Origin: an uncultured Phycicoccus sp.
GTDB lineage: Bacteria > Actinomycetota > Actinomycetes > Actinomycetales > Dermatophilaceae
Assembly (NCBI RefSeq): GCF_947495705.1
Contig: NZ_CANLZR010000001.1
Coordinates: 654,099 to 718,098 of the forward strand
Length of the DNA stretch: 64,000 bases
Direction of reading: 5' to 3'
Shown here in pieces: positions 56,103 to 63,870 of the stretch (its first letter is position 1; every line of letters begins with the position of its first letter). Under the pieces are notes generated by a model. It saw only the letters and a list, made by a program, of their open reading frames with translations. It did not search any database and had not been told where the DNA came from. Both the position numbers and the translations under genes were made by a program.

Positions 56103-56108
56103 TAGGGT
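56103..56108 (+). promoter_or_regulatory. -10 element for mtnA, leaderless spacing
   Basis: TAGGGT ends six bases before ATG 56115, with no Shine-Dalgarno sequence. Confidence 0.55.
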
Positions 56109-56114
56109 GCGCAC

Positions 56115-57152
56115 ATGACCGAGCGCGCCATCACCTGGACCGACGACGCAGGGCGGGACGGCCGGGGCGCCGTCCGCATCCTCGACCAGACCGTCCTGCC
56201 CGCCACGACGGACTACCTCGACGTCGACACCGTCGACGCGCTCGTCGAGGCCATCGTCGCCCTCGCGGTGCGCGGGGCCCCGGCCCTCGGGGTCGCGGGG
56301 GCGATGGGCGTCGTCGTCGCGATGGACCAGGCGGAGCGGGAGGGCTGGGACGAGGCCCGGCTGCAGTCCGAGATCGACCGGATCCGGCACGCCCGGCCCA
56401 CGGCGGTCAACCTCGCGTGGGGGGTCGACCAGGTGCGTCCGCTCGTCGGCGACGGCCGCGCGGCCGTGCTCGAGGCGGCGCGGGCCCTGGCGGCCGACGA
56501 CGAGGCCGCCAACCGCGAGCTGTCCCGTCTGGCCGCCGACTGGCTGCTCGCGCGGATCGACCGTCCGACGCTGCGGGTCCTCACGCACTGCAACGCGGGT
56601 CTGCTCGCGACGTCGGGGTGGGGGACCGCCCTCGGGGTCGTCCGCGAGCTGCACGCGCGGGGGCGCGTCGAGTTCGTGTACGCCGACGAGACGCGGCCGC
56701 TGCTCCAGGGAGCCCGGCTCACCGCGTGGGAGCTCGCCGCCGACGGCATCCCGCACGCCGTCCAGGTCGACAGCGCCGCGTCCTCGACGATCATGCGCGG
56801 CCTCGTCGACTGTGCCATCGTCGGGGCCGACCGGATCACGGCCAACGGGGACGTCGCGAACAAGGTGGGCACCCTCGGCGTCGCGCTCGCGTGCCAGGCG
56901 GCGGGGGTGCCACTGCTCGTCGCCGCCCCCTGGTCCACCGTCGACCTGTCGATGGCCGACGGGTCGGGCATCGAGATCGAGGAGCGACCCGGTGCCGAGG
57001 TCACGTCCTTCGGCGGGGTGCAGACCGTTCCCGACGGCTCCCAGGGGTTCAACCCCGCCTTCGACGTCACGCCGGCGCGTTTCGTCGCCGCGGTGGCGAC
57101 CGAGCGCGGGGTCGTCGAGCCCGCCGCCGGGGAGCGCCTCGACCAGGCGTGA
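56115..57152 (+). CDS. mtnA: S-methyl-5-thioribose-1-phosphate isomerase
   Basis: A 345-residue enzyme of methionine salvage that converts methylthioribose-1-phosphate to the ribulose form. Family motifs: ILDQTVLPATTDYLDV, VRGAPALGVAGAMG, LTHCNAGLLATSGWGTALG with the catalytic Cys, YADETRPLLQGARLTAWEL, and VGADRITANGDVANKVGTLGVAL with the catalytic Asp. Length is normal. No mtnP or mtnK is adjacent, but a class II aldolase lies 1.5 kb downstream on the other strand. The eIF2B-like fold is shared with ribose-1,5-bisphosphate isomerases, but these motifs fit MtnA. Confidence 0.95.
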   Translation: MTERAITWTDDAGRDGRGAVRILDQTVLPATTDYLDVDTVDALVEAIVALAVRGAPALGVAGAMGVVVAMDQAEREGWDEARLQSEIDRIRHARPTAVNLAWGVDQVRPLVGDGRAAVLEAARALAADDEAANRELSRLAADWLLARIDRPTLRVLTHCNAGLLATSGWGTALGVVRELHARGRVEFVYADETRPLLQGARLTAWELAADGIPHAVQVDSAASSTIMRGLVDCAIVGADRITANGDVANKVGTLGVALACQAAGVPLLVAAPWSTVDLSMADGSGIEIEERPGAEVTSFGGVQTVPDGSQGFNPAFDVTPARFVAAVATERGVVEPAAGERLDQA

Positions 57153-57177
57153 CCCGGGCGGTTCCTCACCGGCAGCG

Positions 57178-57226
57178 CTTCATTCCGCCGAAATGAAGGT
57201 ATGATCTTCATATGAGTGAAATGAAG
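57178..57226 (+). promoter_or_regulatory. Double operator and leaderless promoter of the satD-like gene
   Basis: Two identical-geometry inverted repeats: CTTCATT-N7-AATGAAG at 57178-57198 and CTTCATA-N7-AATGAAG at 57206-57226, exactly 28 bases apart. The -10 TATGAT (57200-57205) lies between them and ends six bases before the ATG at 57212; the second repeat covers the start codon. A repressor bound to both would block the promoter completely. Confidence 0.8.
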
Positions 57227-57901
57227 CCAGATGCTTCACGCTGTGTCGTCATCGGCGACCTCGTCGCGTCCCGGCGGTCCGCCGACCGGCGGAGCCTCCA
57301 GCAGGCGCTGAACGCTGCCCTCGCCGAGGTCGACGAGAGCTGCCCCTCCATCTCGGGGCTGCGCGTCACCGTCGGCGACGAGTTCCAGGGCTCGTACCGC
57401 AGACTCGGCGACGCCCTCGAGGTCGCGCTGCGGGTGCGCATCCGGCTCCTGCCCGAGGGCGACGTGCGGGTGGGCATCGGCCGGGGTCGGGTCACCGTCC
57501 TCGACGCCGAGCGTGGCATCGAGGACGGACCGGGCTGGTGGGCGGCCCGGGCCGCGCTCGTCGCCGTCGAGGAGGCCGCCGAGCGGTCCCCGACGCGACT
57601 GCTGCGGACCGGGGTGCGGACCGCCGCCGGTGTCGGCGCCGACGCCGTGGCGGAGCAGGGCGCCGACGAGACCGGCCTCGGTGCCGCCGTCAACGCCGCC
57701 CTGCTCTGTCGGGACCATCTGGTTGGCTCCCTCTCGGAACGTTCACTCCGGCTCCTGGAGGGCCTCATGCACCCCGACACAACGCAGGCGGCGCTCGCCG
57801 AGCGCGAGGGCGTCAGCGCGTCCGCGGTCTCCCAGCGCGTCCGCATCGACGGCATCGGTGCCGTGCTGGCTGCCCAGGCGCTGCTGCGGGACCTGCCGTG
57901 A
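57212..57901 (+). CDS. SatD family protein with C-terminal helix-turn-helix
   Basis: A 229-residue protein. The N-terminal part (CVVIGDLVASRRSADRRSLQQALNAALAEVDE, then LRVTVGDEFQGSYRRLGDALEVALRVRIRL) matches SatD-type proteins, with a nucleotidyl-cyclase-like look (the VGDEFQG strand-turn). The C-terminal ~40 residues (TTQAALAEREGVSASAVSQRVRIDGIGAVL) form a helix-turn-helix, so it could bind DNA, perhaps its own double operator. The transcript is probably leaderless. The stop overlaps the start of the membrane-protein gene, and the pair forms an operon. The function in actinobacteria is unknown. Confidence 0.8.
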   Translation: MSEMKPDASRCVVIGDLVASRRSADRRSLQQALNAALAEVDESCPSISGLRVTVGDEFQGSYRRLGDALEVALRVRIRLLPEGDVRVGIGRGRVTVLDAERGIEDGPGWWAARAALVAVEEAAERSPTRLLRTGVRTAAGVGADAVAEQGADETGLGAAVNAALLCRDHLVGSLSERSLRLLEGLMHPDTTQAALAEREGVSASAVSQRVRIDGIGAVLAAQALLRDLP

Positions 57902-58674
57902 CCTGGCTCGGGGTGTGGCTCGTCGGGGTGGGGCTGGCCGACCTCGTCCGGGCCGGCCGGCGCCCGGCGGTCGCTCGGTGGGCCGTGCCGTCGGGGGTGG
58001 CCGCCATCGTGCTGCTCGGGGCGGGCTCGCAGCTGCTCGGGGTCGGCGACGCCGTCGCCCTCGTCGGGGCGGTCCTCTCGCTCGTGCTGTGGGTCCGCTG
58101 GTCGCAGCGCGCGCTGGCCATCGGCTCCGGGCACGTCCGCTCGCTCGCGGCGCTCGCCGGTGGGGCCGGGTGGCTCCTCGCGCTGTCGGGCTGGGCCTCG
58201 CCCGCCGGCGGGCTGCTCGGCAGCTGGCTGGGCTGGGCGGACCTCCCGTCGTTCGGGCAGGCGGTCGACCCCGGCTACGTGCTGCTCGTCGGGGGCCTCC
58301 TCGTCGCCAACCTCGCGACGGGCAACGTCGTCGTCCGCCTCGTCCTCGTCAGCGTGGGCGCGCTCCGGCCGCTGGGGCGGGCCCGGACCGCGGCGATGGC
58401 GATGCCCGAGCCGGCGATGCAGCTGCGGGGTGGCCGGCTGCTCGGGCCGATGGAGCGGGTCGTCATCCTCGGTCTGGGGCTCGCCGGCCAGCTGACGGCC
58501 GCGGCCCTCGTCATCGCCGCGAAGGGGCTCATCCGCTTCCCCGAGCTGCAGAGCAAACGGAGCGAGCGCGAGTCCCTCGACGGCGTCGGCATCGACGAGG
58601 TCACCGAGTACTTCCTCGTCGGGTCCTTCGTCTCCTGGCTCATCGCGCTCGGCAGCCTGTTCCTCGCGCACTGA
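57898..58674 (+). CDS. Multi-pass membrane protein, partner of the SatD-like protein
   Basis: A 258-residue protein with about seven hydrophobic segments, no signal peptide, and a conserved-looking C-terminal loop and helix (LIRFPELQSKRSERESLDGVGIDEVTEYFLVGSFVSWLIALGSLFLA) resembling DUF3307-type proteins that accompany SatD. GTG 57898 overlaps the satD stop by four bases, so both proteins are made together; the cytoplasmic SatD-like protein could sense or regulate this membrane protein. Function unknown. Confidence 0.75.
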   Translation: MTWLGVWLVGVGLADLVRAGRRPAVARWAVPSGVAAIVLLGAGSQLLGVGDAVALVGAVLSLVLWVRWSQRALAIGSGHVRSLAALAGGAGWLLALSGWASPAGGLLGSWLGWADLPSFGQAVDPGYVLLVGGLLVANLATGNVVVRLVLVSVGALRPLGRARTAAMAMPEPAMQLRGGRLLGPMERVVILGLGLAGQLTAAALVIAAKGLIRFPELQSKRSERESLDGVGIDEVTEYFLVGSFVSWLIALGSLFLAH

Positions 58675-58702
58675 CCCACCCGCCTGGGGCCTGGGGGTCG
58701 GC

Positions 58703-59332
58703 TCAGACGTCGAGGATCCGGCCGCGCCACTGCGGCGGGAAGTCGCTCGTCGTGTTCCCCACGACGAGCAGCCGGTAGGTCATCGCGGCCGCCTCCTCGA
58801 GGTTGAGGGCCCGGCGCAGCGCCATCGGCACCGAGTCGCCGAGGGCCGAGCAGCCGTGGTTGGCGAGCACCACGGCGTTGTGGTCGCGCGCGGCCTCGGC
58901 GGCGGCGTCGGCCAGCTCGGCGCTCCCGGAGGGGATGAACGGCACCCAGCCGTTGCTGCCGAGGTAGAACTGGTGGTCGAGGGTCGTGAACCGGATGGGT
59001 GCGCCCAGCAGGTCGACGAGCAGCACGTGCTGGGGGTGCAGGTGCACGATGGCGGTGATGTCCGGGCGGACGTCGTAGGTGCGCTGGTGCAGCTTCCACT
59101 CCACCGACGGGCGCTCGGCGCCACCGACCCGCTCACCGCCGAGGGTCATCTCGGTGAAGTCGTCGGCGGTCAGGCGGTCCAGCCAGGTACCGGTGCCGGT
59201 GACGACGAACCGGTTCGTCCCGGGGACGCGCGCCGACAGGTTGCCACCGCTGGCCTGGACGAGGCCGCGCTCGACGACGTGGCGGCCGGCATCGATGAGC
59301 TGGTCGATGGTCTCGGTGCGGGTCTGGTTCAC
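58703..59332 (-). CDS. Class II aldolase/adducin family protein
   Basis: A 209-residue zinc-dependent aldolase of the fuculose-phosphate aldolase fold. Seen: VQASGGNLSARVPG (phosphate-binding loop), zinc ligands in IVHLHPQHVLLV and LANHGCSALG, and SVEWKLHQRTYDVRPD. The substrate is open: fuculose-, ribulose- or methylthioribulose-1-phosphate are all possible for this fold. mtnA nearby makes a role in methylthioribose salvage attractive. GTG 59332 is taken as start because it precedes the first conserved helix; the frame continues upstream without family similarity. Confidence 0.85.
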   Translation of the reverse strand: MNQTRTETIDQLIDAGRHVVERGLVQASGGNLSARVPGTNRFVVTGTGTWLDRLTADDFTEMTLGGERVGGAERPSVEWKLHQRTYDVRPDITAIVHLHPQHVLLVDLLGAPIRFTTLDHQFYLGSNGWVPFIPSGSAELADAAAEAARDHNAVVLANHGCSALGDSVPMALRRALNLEEAAAMTYRLLVVGNTTSDFPPQWRGRILDV

Positions 59333-59451
59333 AGGCCGATCATTGCGCACCAGGGACGGGCCCGGGAGGACCCGTGCAGCACGACCTGCACCCCTCGGCA
59401 CGAGTCGGCGCCGCACCCCGGGAGGGGTGCGGCGCCGTGCGTGAGCCGGTC

Positions 59452-59907
59452 TCAGGCGGAGGCGGCCTCGGTGCGGGACTCGCTGGCCTCGCCGGTGATC
59501 GTGCGGTGGCCGCCCGCGTGGTTGATGGAGATCTTGCGCGGCTTGGCCTCCTCGGCGACCGGGATGGTCAGGGTGAGGACGCCGTCGTCGTAGCCGGCCT
59601 CGATGCGGTCGGGTGCGACGCCGTAGCCGAGGGTCAGCTGCCGGGCGAAGGTGCCGCTGGGGCGCTCGTGCGAGAGCCACTGGACCTCCTCGTCGGTCTC
59701 CTCGCGGCGCTCGGCGCGGATGGTGAGGGTGCGGTCCTCGACATCGACGTCGATGCTGCTCGGGTCGACGCCCGGCAGGTCGATCTTCGCGACGAACGTC
59801 TCGCCCGTGCGGTACAGGTCCATCGGCATCGCCGTGGCCGCGGGCGAGCGGAGGGTGCCGCCGAACATGCGGTCGAGGTCGCGGAACGGGTCGAACGTGG
59901 TGGCCAT
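59452..59907 (-). CDS. Hsp20 family small heat-shock protein
   Basis: A 151-residue ATP-independent chaperone. The N-terminal arm (TTFDPFRDLDRMFGG) is followed by the alpha-crystallin domain: MDLYRTGETFVAKIDLPGVDPSSIDVDVEDRTLTIRAERRE and GTFARQLTLGYGVAPDRIEAGYDDGVLTLTIPV. ATG 59907 is chosen over the ATG two codons earlier since GGAGG is then eight rather than two bases away. A HAIR-like inverted repeat about 46 bases upstream suggests HspR control and induction by heat or unfolded proteins. Confidence 0.95.
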   Translation of the reverse strand: MATTFDPFRDLDRMFGGTLRSPAATAMPMDLYRTGETFVAKIDLPGVDPSSIDVDVEDRTLTIRAERREETDEEVQWLSHERPSGTFARQLTLGYGVAPDRIEAGYDDGVLTLTIPVAEEAKPRKISINHAGGHRTITGEASESRTEAASA

Positions 59908-59952
59908 GGTCATGTCCTCCGTGATGCGGGGGCGAGGTCGCCCGGTGGGTTG

Positions 59953-59973
59953 CATGAGTGACAACGGCTCAAG
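59953..59973 (-). promoter_or_regulatory. HAIR-like HspR operator upstream of hsp20
   Basis: On the minus strand CTTGAGC-N7-ACTCATG matches the HspR-binding HAIR consensus CTTGAGT-N7-ACTCAAG at 12 of 14 positions. A candidate promoter (TTGACG at 59996-60001, CAAACT at 59972-59977, 18-base spacer) overlaps its upstream arm, the usual place for repression. Confidence 0.75.
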
Positions 59974-60017
59974 TTTGCATCGTGTTCCCGACTCACGTCA
60001 AGCGGGTCCCGGCGCCC

Positions 60018-60908
60018 TCAGACGTGGTCCCGCCAGGTGTGCCGGGGCTCGTAACCGAGCACCCGGCGGGCCTTGTCGATGGCCAGCAGGGTCTCGTGCT
60101 CGCCGAGCTCCCGGGTGAGTTCGACCTGCGGGAAGACCTCGGCCATGAGGCTCGCGCTGGAGCGGCTCATCACGGTGTCGGCGTTGGCGATGACGAACAC
60201 CTCCGCCCCGGGGACGTCGCGCGCGAGCGCCTTCTCGACGGCCTGGGCGCCGTCGCGGGCGTCGATGTATCCCCAGAGGTTCCACTTGCGCAGGTGCGGG
60301 TCGGCGTCGAAGGCCGGGAACTGCGCGTAGTCCTCGACGTCCATGACGTTGGAGAAGCGCAGGCCCACCGCGACGAGGTCGGGCTGCCACCGGCAGAAGT
60401 GCCGCGCCAGGTCCTCCTCGAGCGCCTTGTTGAGGGAGTACGTCGACTCCGGCCGCGGCGGGTACTCCTCGTCGACCGGGGCGTACGGCGGCGGGGTGTC
60501 GAACGGCAGGCCCAGCACGGTCTCGCTCGAGGCCCAGACGAGCCGGTGGATCCCCGCGGCGCGGCACGCGGCGAAGACGTTGTACGTGGCCGCGGAGTTG
60601 TTCGCGTACGTCGCGGCGTTCGACGTCATGCCCGGGGCCGGGATGGCCGCGAGGTGGACGACGGCGTCGACGGGGGCGTGCTCGTCGACGCCGCCGGTCA
60701 GCGCCTCGAGCACCTGGCCGTAGTCGTTGAGGTCGGCGACGAGGAACTCGCCCTCGACCTCCCGCGGGTCGCCGCCGACCCGGTCGGTGGCGAGGACGTC
60801 GAGGCCGATGGCGCGCAGGTGGCGGACGACGGCCCGGCCCAGCTTGCCGCGGGCCCCGGTGACGGCGACGCGGCGGGGGAGGTGGGTGGTCGCGGGGGAG
60901 TCAGTCAT
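60018..60908 (-). CDS. NAD-dependent epimerase/dehydratase (extended SDR)
   Basis: A 296-residue Rossmann-fold enzyme. The cofactor loop is VTGARGKLGRAV, followed by ADLNDYGQV and VHLAAIPAPG. The active site has SSETV (Ser/Thr) and YSLNK (Tyr and Lys of YxxxK), with PPPYAPVDEEYPPRPEST between. The overall pattern resembles uronate dehydrogenases and sugar-nucleotide epimerases; the substrate is not predictable. ATG 60908 starts just before the cofactor domain. It is divergent from the thioesterase-like gene, with 69 bases between them. Confidence 0.87.
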   Translation of the reverse strand: MTDSPATTHLPRRVAVTGARGKLGRAVVRHLRAIGLDVLATDRVGGDPREVEGEFLVADLNDYGQVLEALTGGVDEHAPVDAVVHLAAIPAPGMTSNAATYANNSAATYNVFAACRAAGIHRLVWASSETVLGLPFDTPPPYAPVDEEYPPRPESTYSLNKALEEDLARHFCRWQPDLVAVGLRFSNVMDVEDYAQFPAFDADPHLRKWNLWGYIDARDGAQAVEKALARDVPGAEVFVIANADTVMSRSSASLMAEVFPQVELTRELGEHETLLAIDKARRVLGYEPRHTWRDHV

Positions 60909-60940
60909 GGGTCCATCCTCACCCGCGCGCGGCCGGTGCG

Positions 60941-60946
60941 TAGGGT
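60941..60946 (+). promoter_or_regulatory. -10 element for the thioesterase-like gene
   Basis: TAGGGT lies 31 bases before ATG 60978, giving a short leader that contains an AGGAAGGA ribosome-binding site. Confidence 0.45.
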
Positions 60947-60977
60947 CTGGAGGCGGCCGACAGGAAGGACCGTCCGG

Positions 60978-61748
60978 ATGGCGTACTTCGAGCGGCTCGG
61001 CGACACCCGGTTCCGGGCTACCGAGCACACCGGCGGGGCGTGGCGCGAGGACGAGCAGCACATCGCGCCGGCCCTCGGGCTACTCGCCCACGTCGTCGAG
61101 CGGGACCGGGACGCGCGGCGCGACGACGACCTGGTCCTGGCGCGGCTCTCCTACGACATCCTCGGGACGGTGCCGGTGGCGGAGGTCGACACCTCGGTGC
61201 GGGTGCTGCGGGCGGGGCGCACGATCGAGCTCGTCGAGGCGACGATGAGCCACGCCGGGCGCGTGGTCGTCGTGCTCCGCGCGTGGCTCCTGCAGCAGCA
61301 GGACACAGCCGCCCTCGCCGGCACCGCGCTGCCGGCCATGCCGCCGCCGGGCGAGCTGCCCGAGTGGTCGCCGCGGGACACCTGGCCGGGCGGCTTCATC
61401 CGGTCCGTCGAGCTGCGTCGCCACCTCGAGGAGCCGGGGCGCGGGTGGTTCTGGGCCCGGGCCACCGAGCCGCTGCTCAGCGACGAGCCGGTGAGCGAGG
61501 GTGCGCGGCTGGCGGGCCTGCTCGACCTGGCCAACGGGATGACGGTGCGGTCCGACCCGGCCGAGGTCCACTTCCCGAACGTCGACCTCACGGCCCATCT
61601 GCTGCGCACGGGGCAGGGGAAGTGGCTGGGCGTCGACACGACGGTCTCGTTCGGCGCGACCGGGGTAGGCGTCACGAGCAGCCGGCTGCACGACACGGCC
61701 GGCCCGCTCGGCACCCTCGCCCAGAGCCTCACGGTGCGCCCGCGCTGA
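60978..61748 (+). CDS. Acyl-CoA thioesterase-like double hotdog protein
   Basis: A 256-residue protein with two hotdog-like halves. The first opens YFERLGDTRFRATEHTGGAWREDEQHIAPALGLLAHVVERD, and the second contains GARLAGLLDLANGMTVRSDPAEVHFPNVDLTAHLLR, similar to TesB-like thioesterases of actinobacteria where a conserved Asp and Gln/Thr act on acyl-CoA. Catalytic residues cannot be fixed by eye. AGGAAGGA precedes ATG 60978. No lipid-metabolism genes adjoin it. Confidence 0.75.
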   Translation: MAYFERLGDTRFRATEHTGGAWREDEQHIAPALGLLAHVVERDRDARRDDDLVLARLSYDILGTVPVAEVDTSVRVLRAGRTIELVEATMSHAGRVVVVLRAWLLQQQDTAALAGTALPAMPPPGELPEWSPRDTWPGGFIRSVELRRHLEEPGRGWFWARATEPLLSDEPVSEGARLAGLLDLANGMTVRSDPAEVHFPNVDLTAHLLRTGQGKWLGVDTTVSFGATGVGVTSSRLHDTAGPLGTLAQSLTVRPR

Positions 61749-61833
61749 CGGCGAGCCGGGTGCGCCGCGGGGGTGTCGGTGCGATGCGACCGGGGTATCC
61801 CGTGACCACAGACATCCGACGAAGGAGACCGTG

Positions 61834-62103
61834 ATGAGCGCAGACCAGGCCGACACCCACCAGGAGGGGGCCACCCCCGAGGAGGGCGACCGCACCGAGC
61901 AGGCCGAGTCGACCGGCATCACCCCCGGTGCGGACCGCCAGAGCCCGCACACCGGGGCGGCGGAGTCGGGGTACGAGGACCTGCCGGGGCCGGCGCACGC
62001 CGTGACCCAGCCGTTGGCCCCCGACGGCACTCCGGTGCCCGTGGACGCCGACGGCCACCTCGGAGCCCCGACGGACGAGCAGATGTCGCGCGAGGAGCCC
62101 TGA
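61834..62103 (+). CDS. Small acidic disordered protein
   Basis: An 89-residue protein rich in Glu, Asp, Gly, Pro and Thr, with no hydrophobic core and no cysteine, so probably disordered. ATG 61834 has GAAGGAG six bases upstream; an adjacent GTG one codon earlier is too close. No family recognised. It is followed by a strong hairpin shared with glnA. Codon usage is typical for the genome. Confidence 0.55.
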   Translation: MSADQADTHQEGATPEEGDRTEQAESTGITPGADRQSPHTGAAESGYEDLPGPAHAVTQPLAPDGTPVPVDADGHLGAPTDEQMSREEP

Positions 62104-62200
62104 CGAGGGTGACCGCGAGGGCCGAGTGACCCGTCCTGGTTCGGTGACGTTCCGCCACCGGCAACGCCCGGGAGCCCAGCGGCAGCAGGACTGGGGCGAA

Positions 62201-62246
62201 CGCGACGAAGGGCGCCCCCGCCACGGCGGGAGCGCCCTTCGTCGCG
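62201..62246. terminator. Bidirectional terminator between the small acidic protein gene and glnA
   Basis: Arms CGCGACGAAGGGCGC / GCGCCCTTCGTCGCG, extended by CCCGCC/GGCGGG-type pairing around a mismatch, lie 98 bases after the small gene and ten bases after the glnA stop on the other strand. Confidence 0.82.
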
Positions 62247-62256
62247 TGCTCGACGC

Positions 62257-63681
62257 TCAGATGTCGAAGTACATCTCGAACTCGTGCGGGTGCGGGCGCA
62301 GGCGGATCGGGTCCACCTCGTTGGTCCGCTTGAAGTCGACCCACGCGGCGATGAGGTCCTCGGTGAAGACGCCACCCTCGAGCAGGAACTCGTGGTCGGC
62401 CTCGAGCGCGTCGAGGACAGCGGCCAGGGAGTCGGGCACCTGCTCGATGGCCTCGTGCTCCTCGGGCGGCAGCTCGTAGAGGTCCTTGTCGACCGGCTCC
62501 GGCGGCTCGATCCGGTTCTTGATGCCGTCCAGGCCCGCCATGAGCTGCGCCGCGAAGCACAGGTACGGGTTGGACGACGGGTCCGGAACGCGGAACTCGA
62601 TGCGCTTGGCCTTGGGGTTGTCGCCCGTGATGGGGATGCGCACGCACGCGGAGCGGTTTCGGGCCGAGTACACGAGGTTGACGGGGGCCTCGTAGCCCGG
62701 CACCAGACGGTGGTAGCTGTTCATCGTCGGGTTGGTGAACGCCAGGACCGCCGGCGCGTGCTTGAGCAGGCCACCGATGTACCAGCGCGCCATGTCGGAG
62801 AGGCCGCCGTAGCCGCGCTCGTCGTAGAAGAGCGGCTCGCCGTCCTTCCAGAGCGACTGGTGGGTGTGCATGCCCGAGCCGTTGTCGCCGAAGATCGGCT
62901 TCGGCATGAACGTGGCGGTCTTGCCGCCCTCCCACACCGTGTTCTTGACGACGTACTTGAACTTCATCATGTCGTCGCCGGACTGGAGCAGGGTGTTGAA
63001 CCGGTAGTTGATCTCCTGCTGGCCCGCGGTGCCCACCTCGTGGTGGCTGCGCTCGACCTCGATGCCCACCTCGGCCAGGTTGAGGCAGATCTTGTCGCGC
63101 ATGTCGGCGAAGTGGTCGACCGGCGGGACGGGGAAGTACCCGCCCTTGTAGCGGGTCTTGTACCCGCGGTTGCCGCCCTCCTCGGCGCGGCCTGTGTTCC
63201 AGGCCGCCTCGACGGAGTCGATGAAGTAGTAGCTGGCGCTCTGCTTGGTCTCGAAGCGCACGTCGTCGAAGACGTAGAACTCCGCCTCGGCGCCGAAGAA
63301 GGCCGTGTCGGCGATGCCGGTCGTCTTGAGGTAGGCCTCGGCCTTGGCCGCCACGTTGCGCGGGTCGCGGCTGTAGTCCTCACCGGTGAACGGGTCGACG
63401 ATGCTGAAGTTCATGATCAGCGTCTTCTCGACCCGGAACGGGTCGACGTACGCCGTGGTCGGGTCCGGGATCAGCTTCATGTCGGACTCGTGGATGGCCT
63501 GGAAGCCACGGATCGAGGACCCGTCGAACATCTGACCGTTGAGGAAGAAGTCCTTGTCGACCGTGTGAGCAGGCACGTTGAAGTGCTGCATGATGCCGGG
63601 CAGGTCGCAGAACCGGATGTCGACGAACTTGATGTCCTCTTCCTTGATGTAGGCGAGGACCTCGTCAGCGGAGCTGAACAA
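62257..63681 (-). CDS. glnA: Glutamine synthetase type I
   Basis: A 474-residue GSI-beta enzyme making glutamine from glutamate, ammonia and ATP; it forms dodecamers. Visible are the N-terminal [19 protein letters not shown], the FDGSSIRGF latch, the ATP/metal segments [10 protein letters not shown] and [17 protein letters not shown] ([12 protein letters not shown]), and the adenylylation site Tyr402 in [10 protein letters not shown], so activity is likely controlled by GlnE. The start is TTG at 63681 with AGGAGG eight bases upstream. A four-site GlnR box precedes the promoter, indicating nitrogen control. Confidence 0.97.
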   Translation of the reverse strand: MFSSADEVLAYIKEEDIKFVDIRFCDLPGIMQHFNVPAHTVDKDFFLNGQMFDGSSIRGFQAIHESDMKLIPDPTTAYVDPFRVEKTLIMNFSIVDPFTGEDYSRDPRNVAAKAEAYLKTTGIADTAFFGAEAEFYVFDDVRFETKQSASYYFIDSVEAAWNTGRAEEGGNRGYKTRYKGGYFPVPPVDHFADMRDKICLNLAEVGIEVERSHHEVGTAGQQEINYRFNTLLQSGDDMMKFKYVVKNTVWEGGKTATFMPKPIFGDNGSGMHTHQSLWKDGEPLFYDERGYGGLSDMARWYIGGLLKHAPAVLAFTNPTMNSYHRLVPGYEAPVNLVYSARNRSACVRIPITGDNPKAKRIEFRVPDPSSNPYLCFAAQLMAGLDGIKNRIEPPEPVDKDLYELPPEEHEAIEQVPDSLAAVLDALEADHEFLLEGGVFTEDLIAAWVDFKRTNEVDPIRLRPHPHEFEMYFDI

Positions 63682-63744
63682 TGCTGAACCTCCTGGTTCG
63701 GTGCATGGGGCCTGGCAGAGCCAGCCCGGGTGGCGTTGCCAACG

Positions 63745-63750
63745 ACGCTA
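63745..63750 (-). promoter_or_regulatory. -10 element for glnA
   Basis: TAGCGT on the minus strand lies 11 bases downstream of the GlnR box and about 63 bases before the start codon, leaving a conventional leader with AGGAGG. Confidence 0.5.
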
Positions 63751-63760
63751 GGGCGAGGCG

Positions 63761-63798
63761 GTTTCCCGACCATGACCCGGATGTTTCGCCGACGTAAC
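63761..63798 (-). promoter_or_regulatory. GlnR box (a1-b1-a2-b2) upstream of glnA
   Basis: On the minus strand GTTAC-N6-GAAAC-N6-GTCAT-N6-GAAAC: two GTnAC-N6-GnAAC units, the first perfect and the second with one mismatch, all spaced by exactly six bases. This is the consensus layout of actinobacterial GlnR sites at glnA. It overlaps the -35 region, compatible with activation. Confidence 0.82.
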
Positions 63799-63870
63799 GC
63801 TGCCACCGTATCAAGGGGTGGGACAGCGCGCCCGAAGCGTGGAACGGGATGAGACGCGCGCAGCGCCGCC

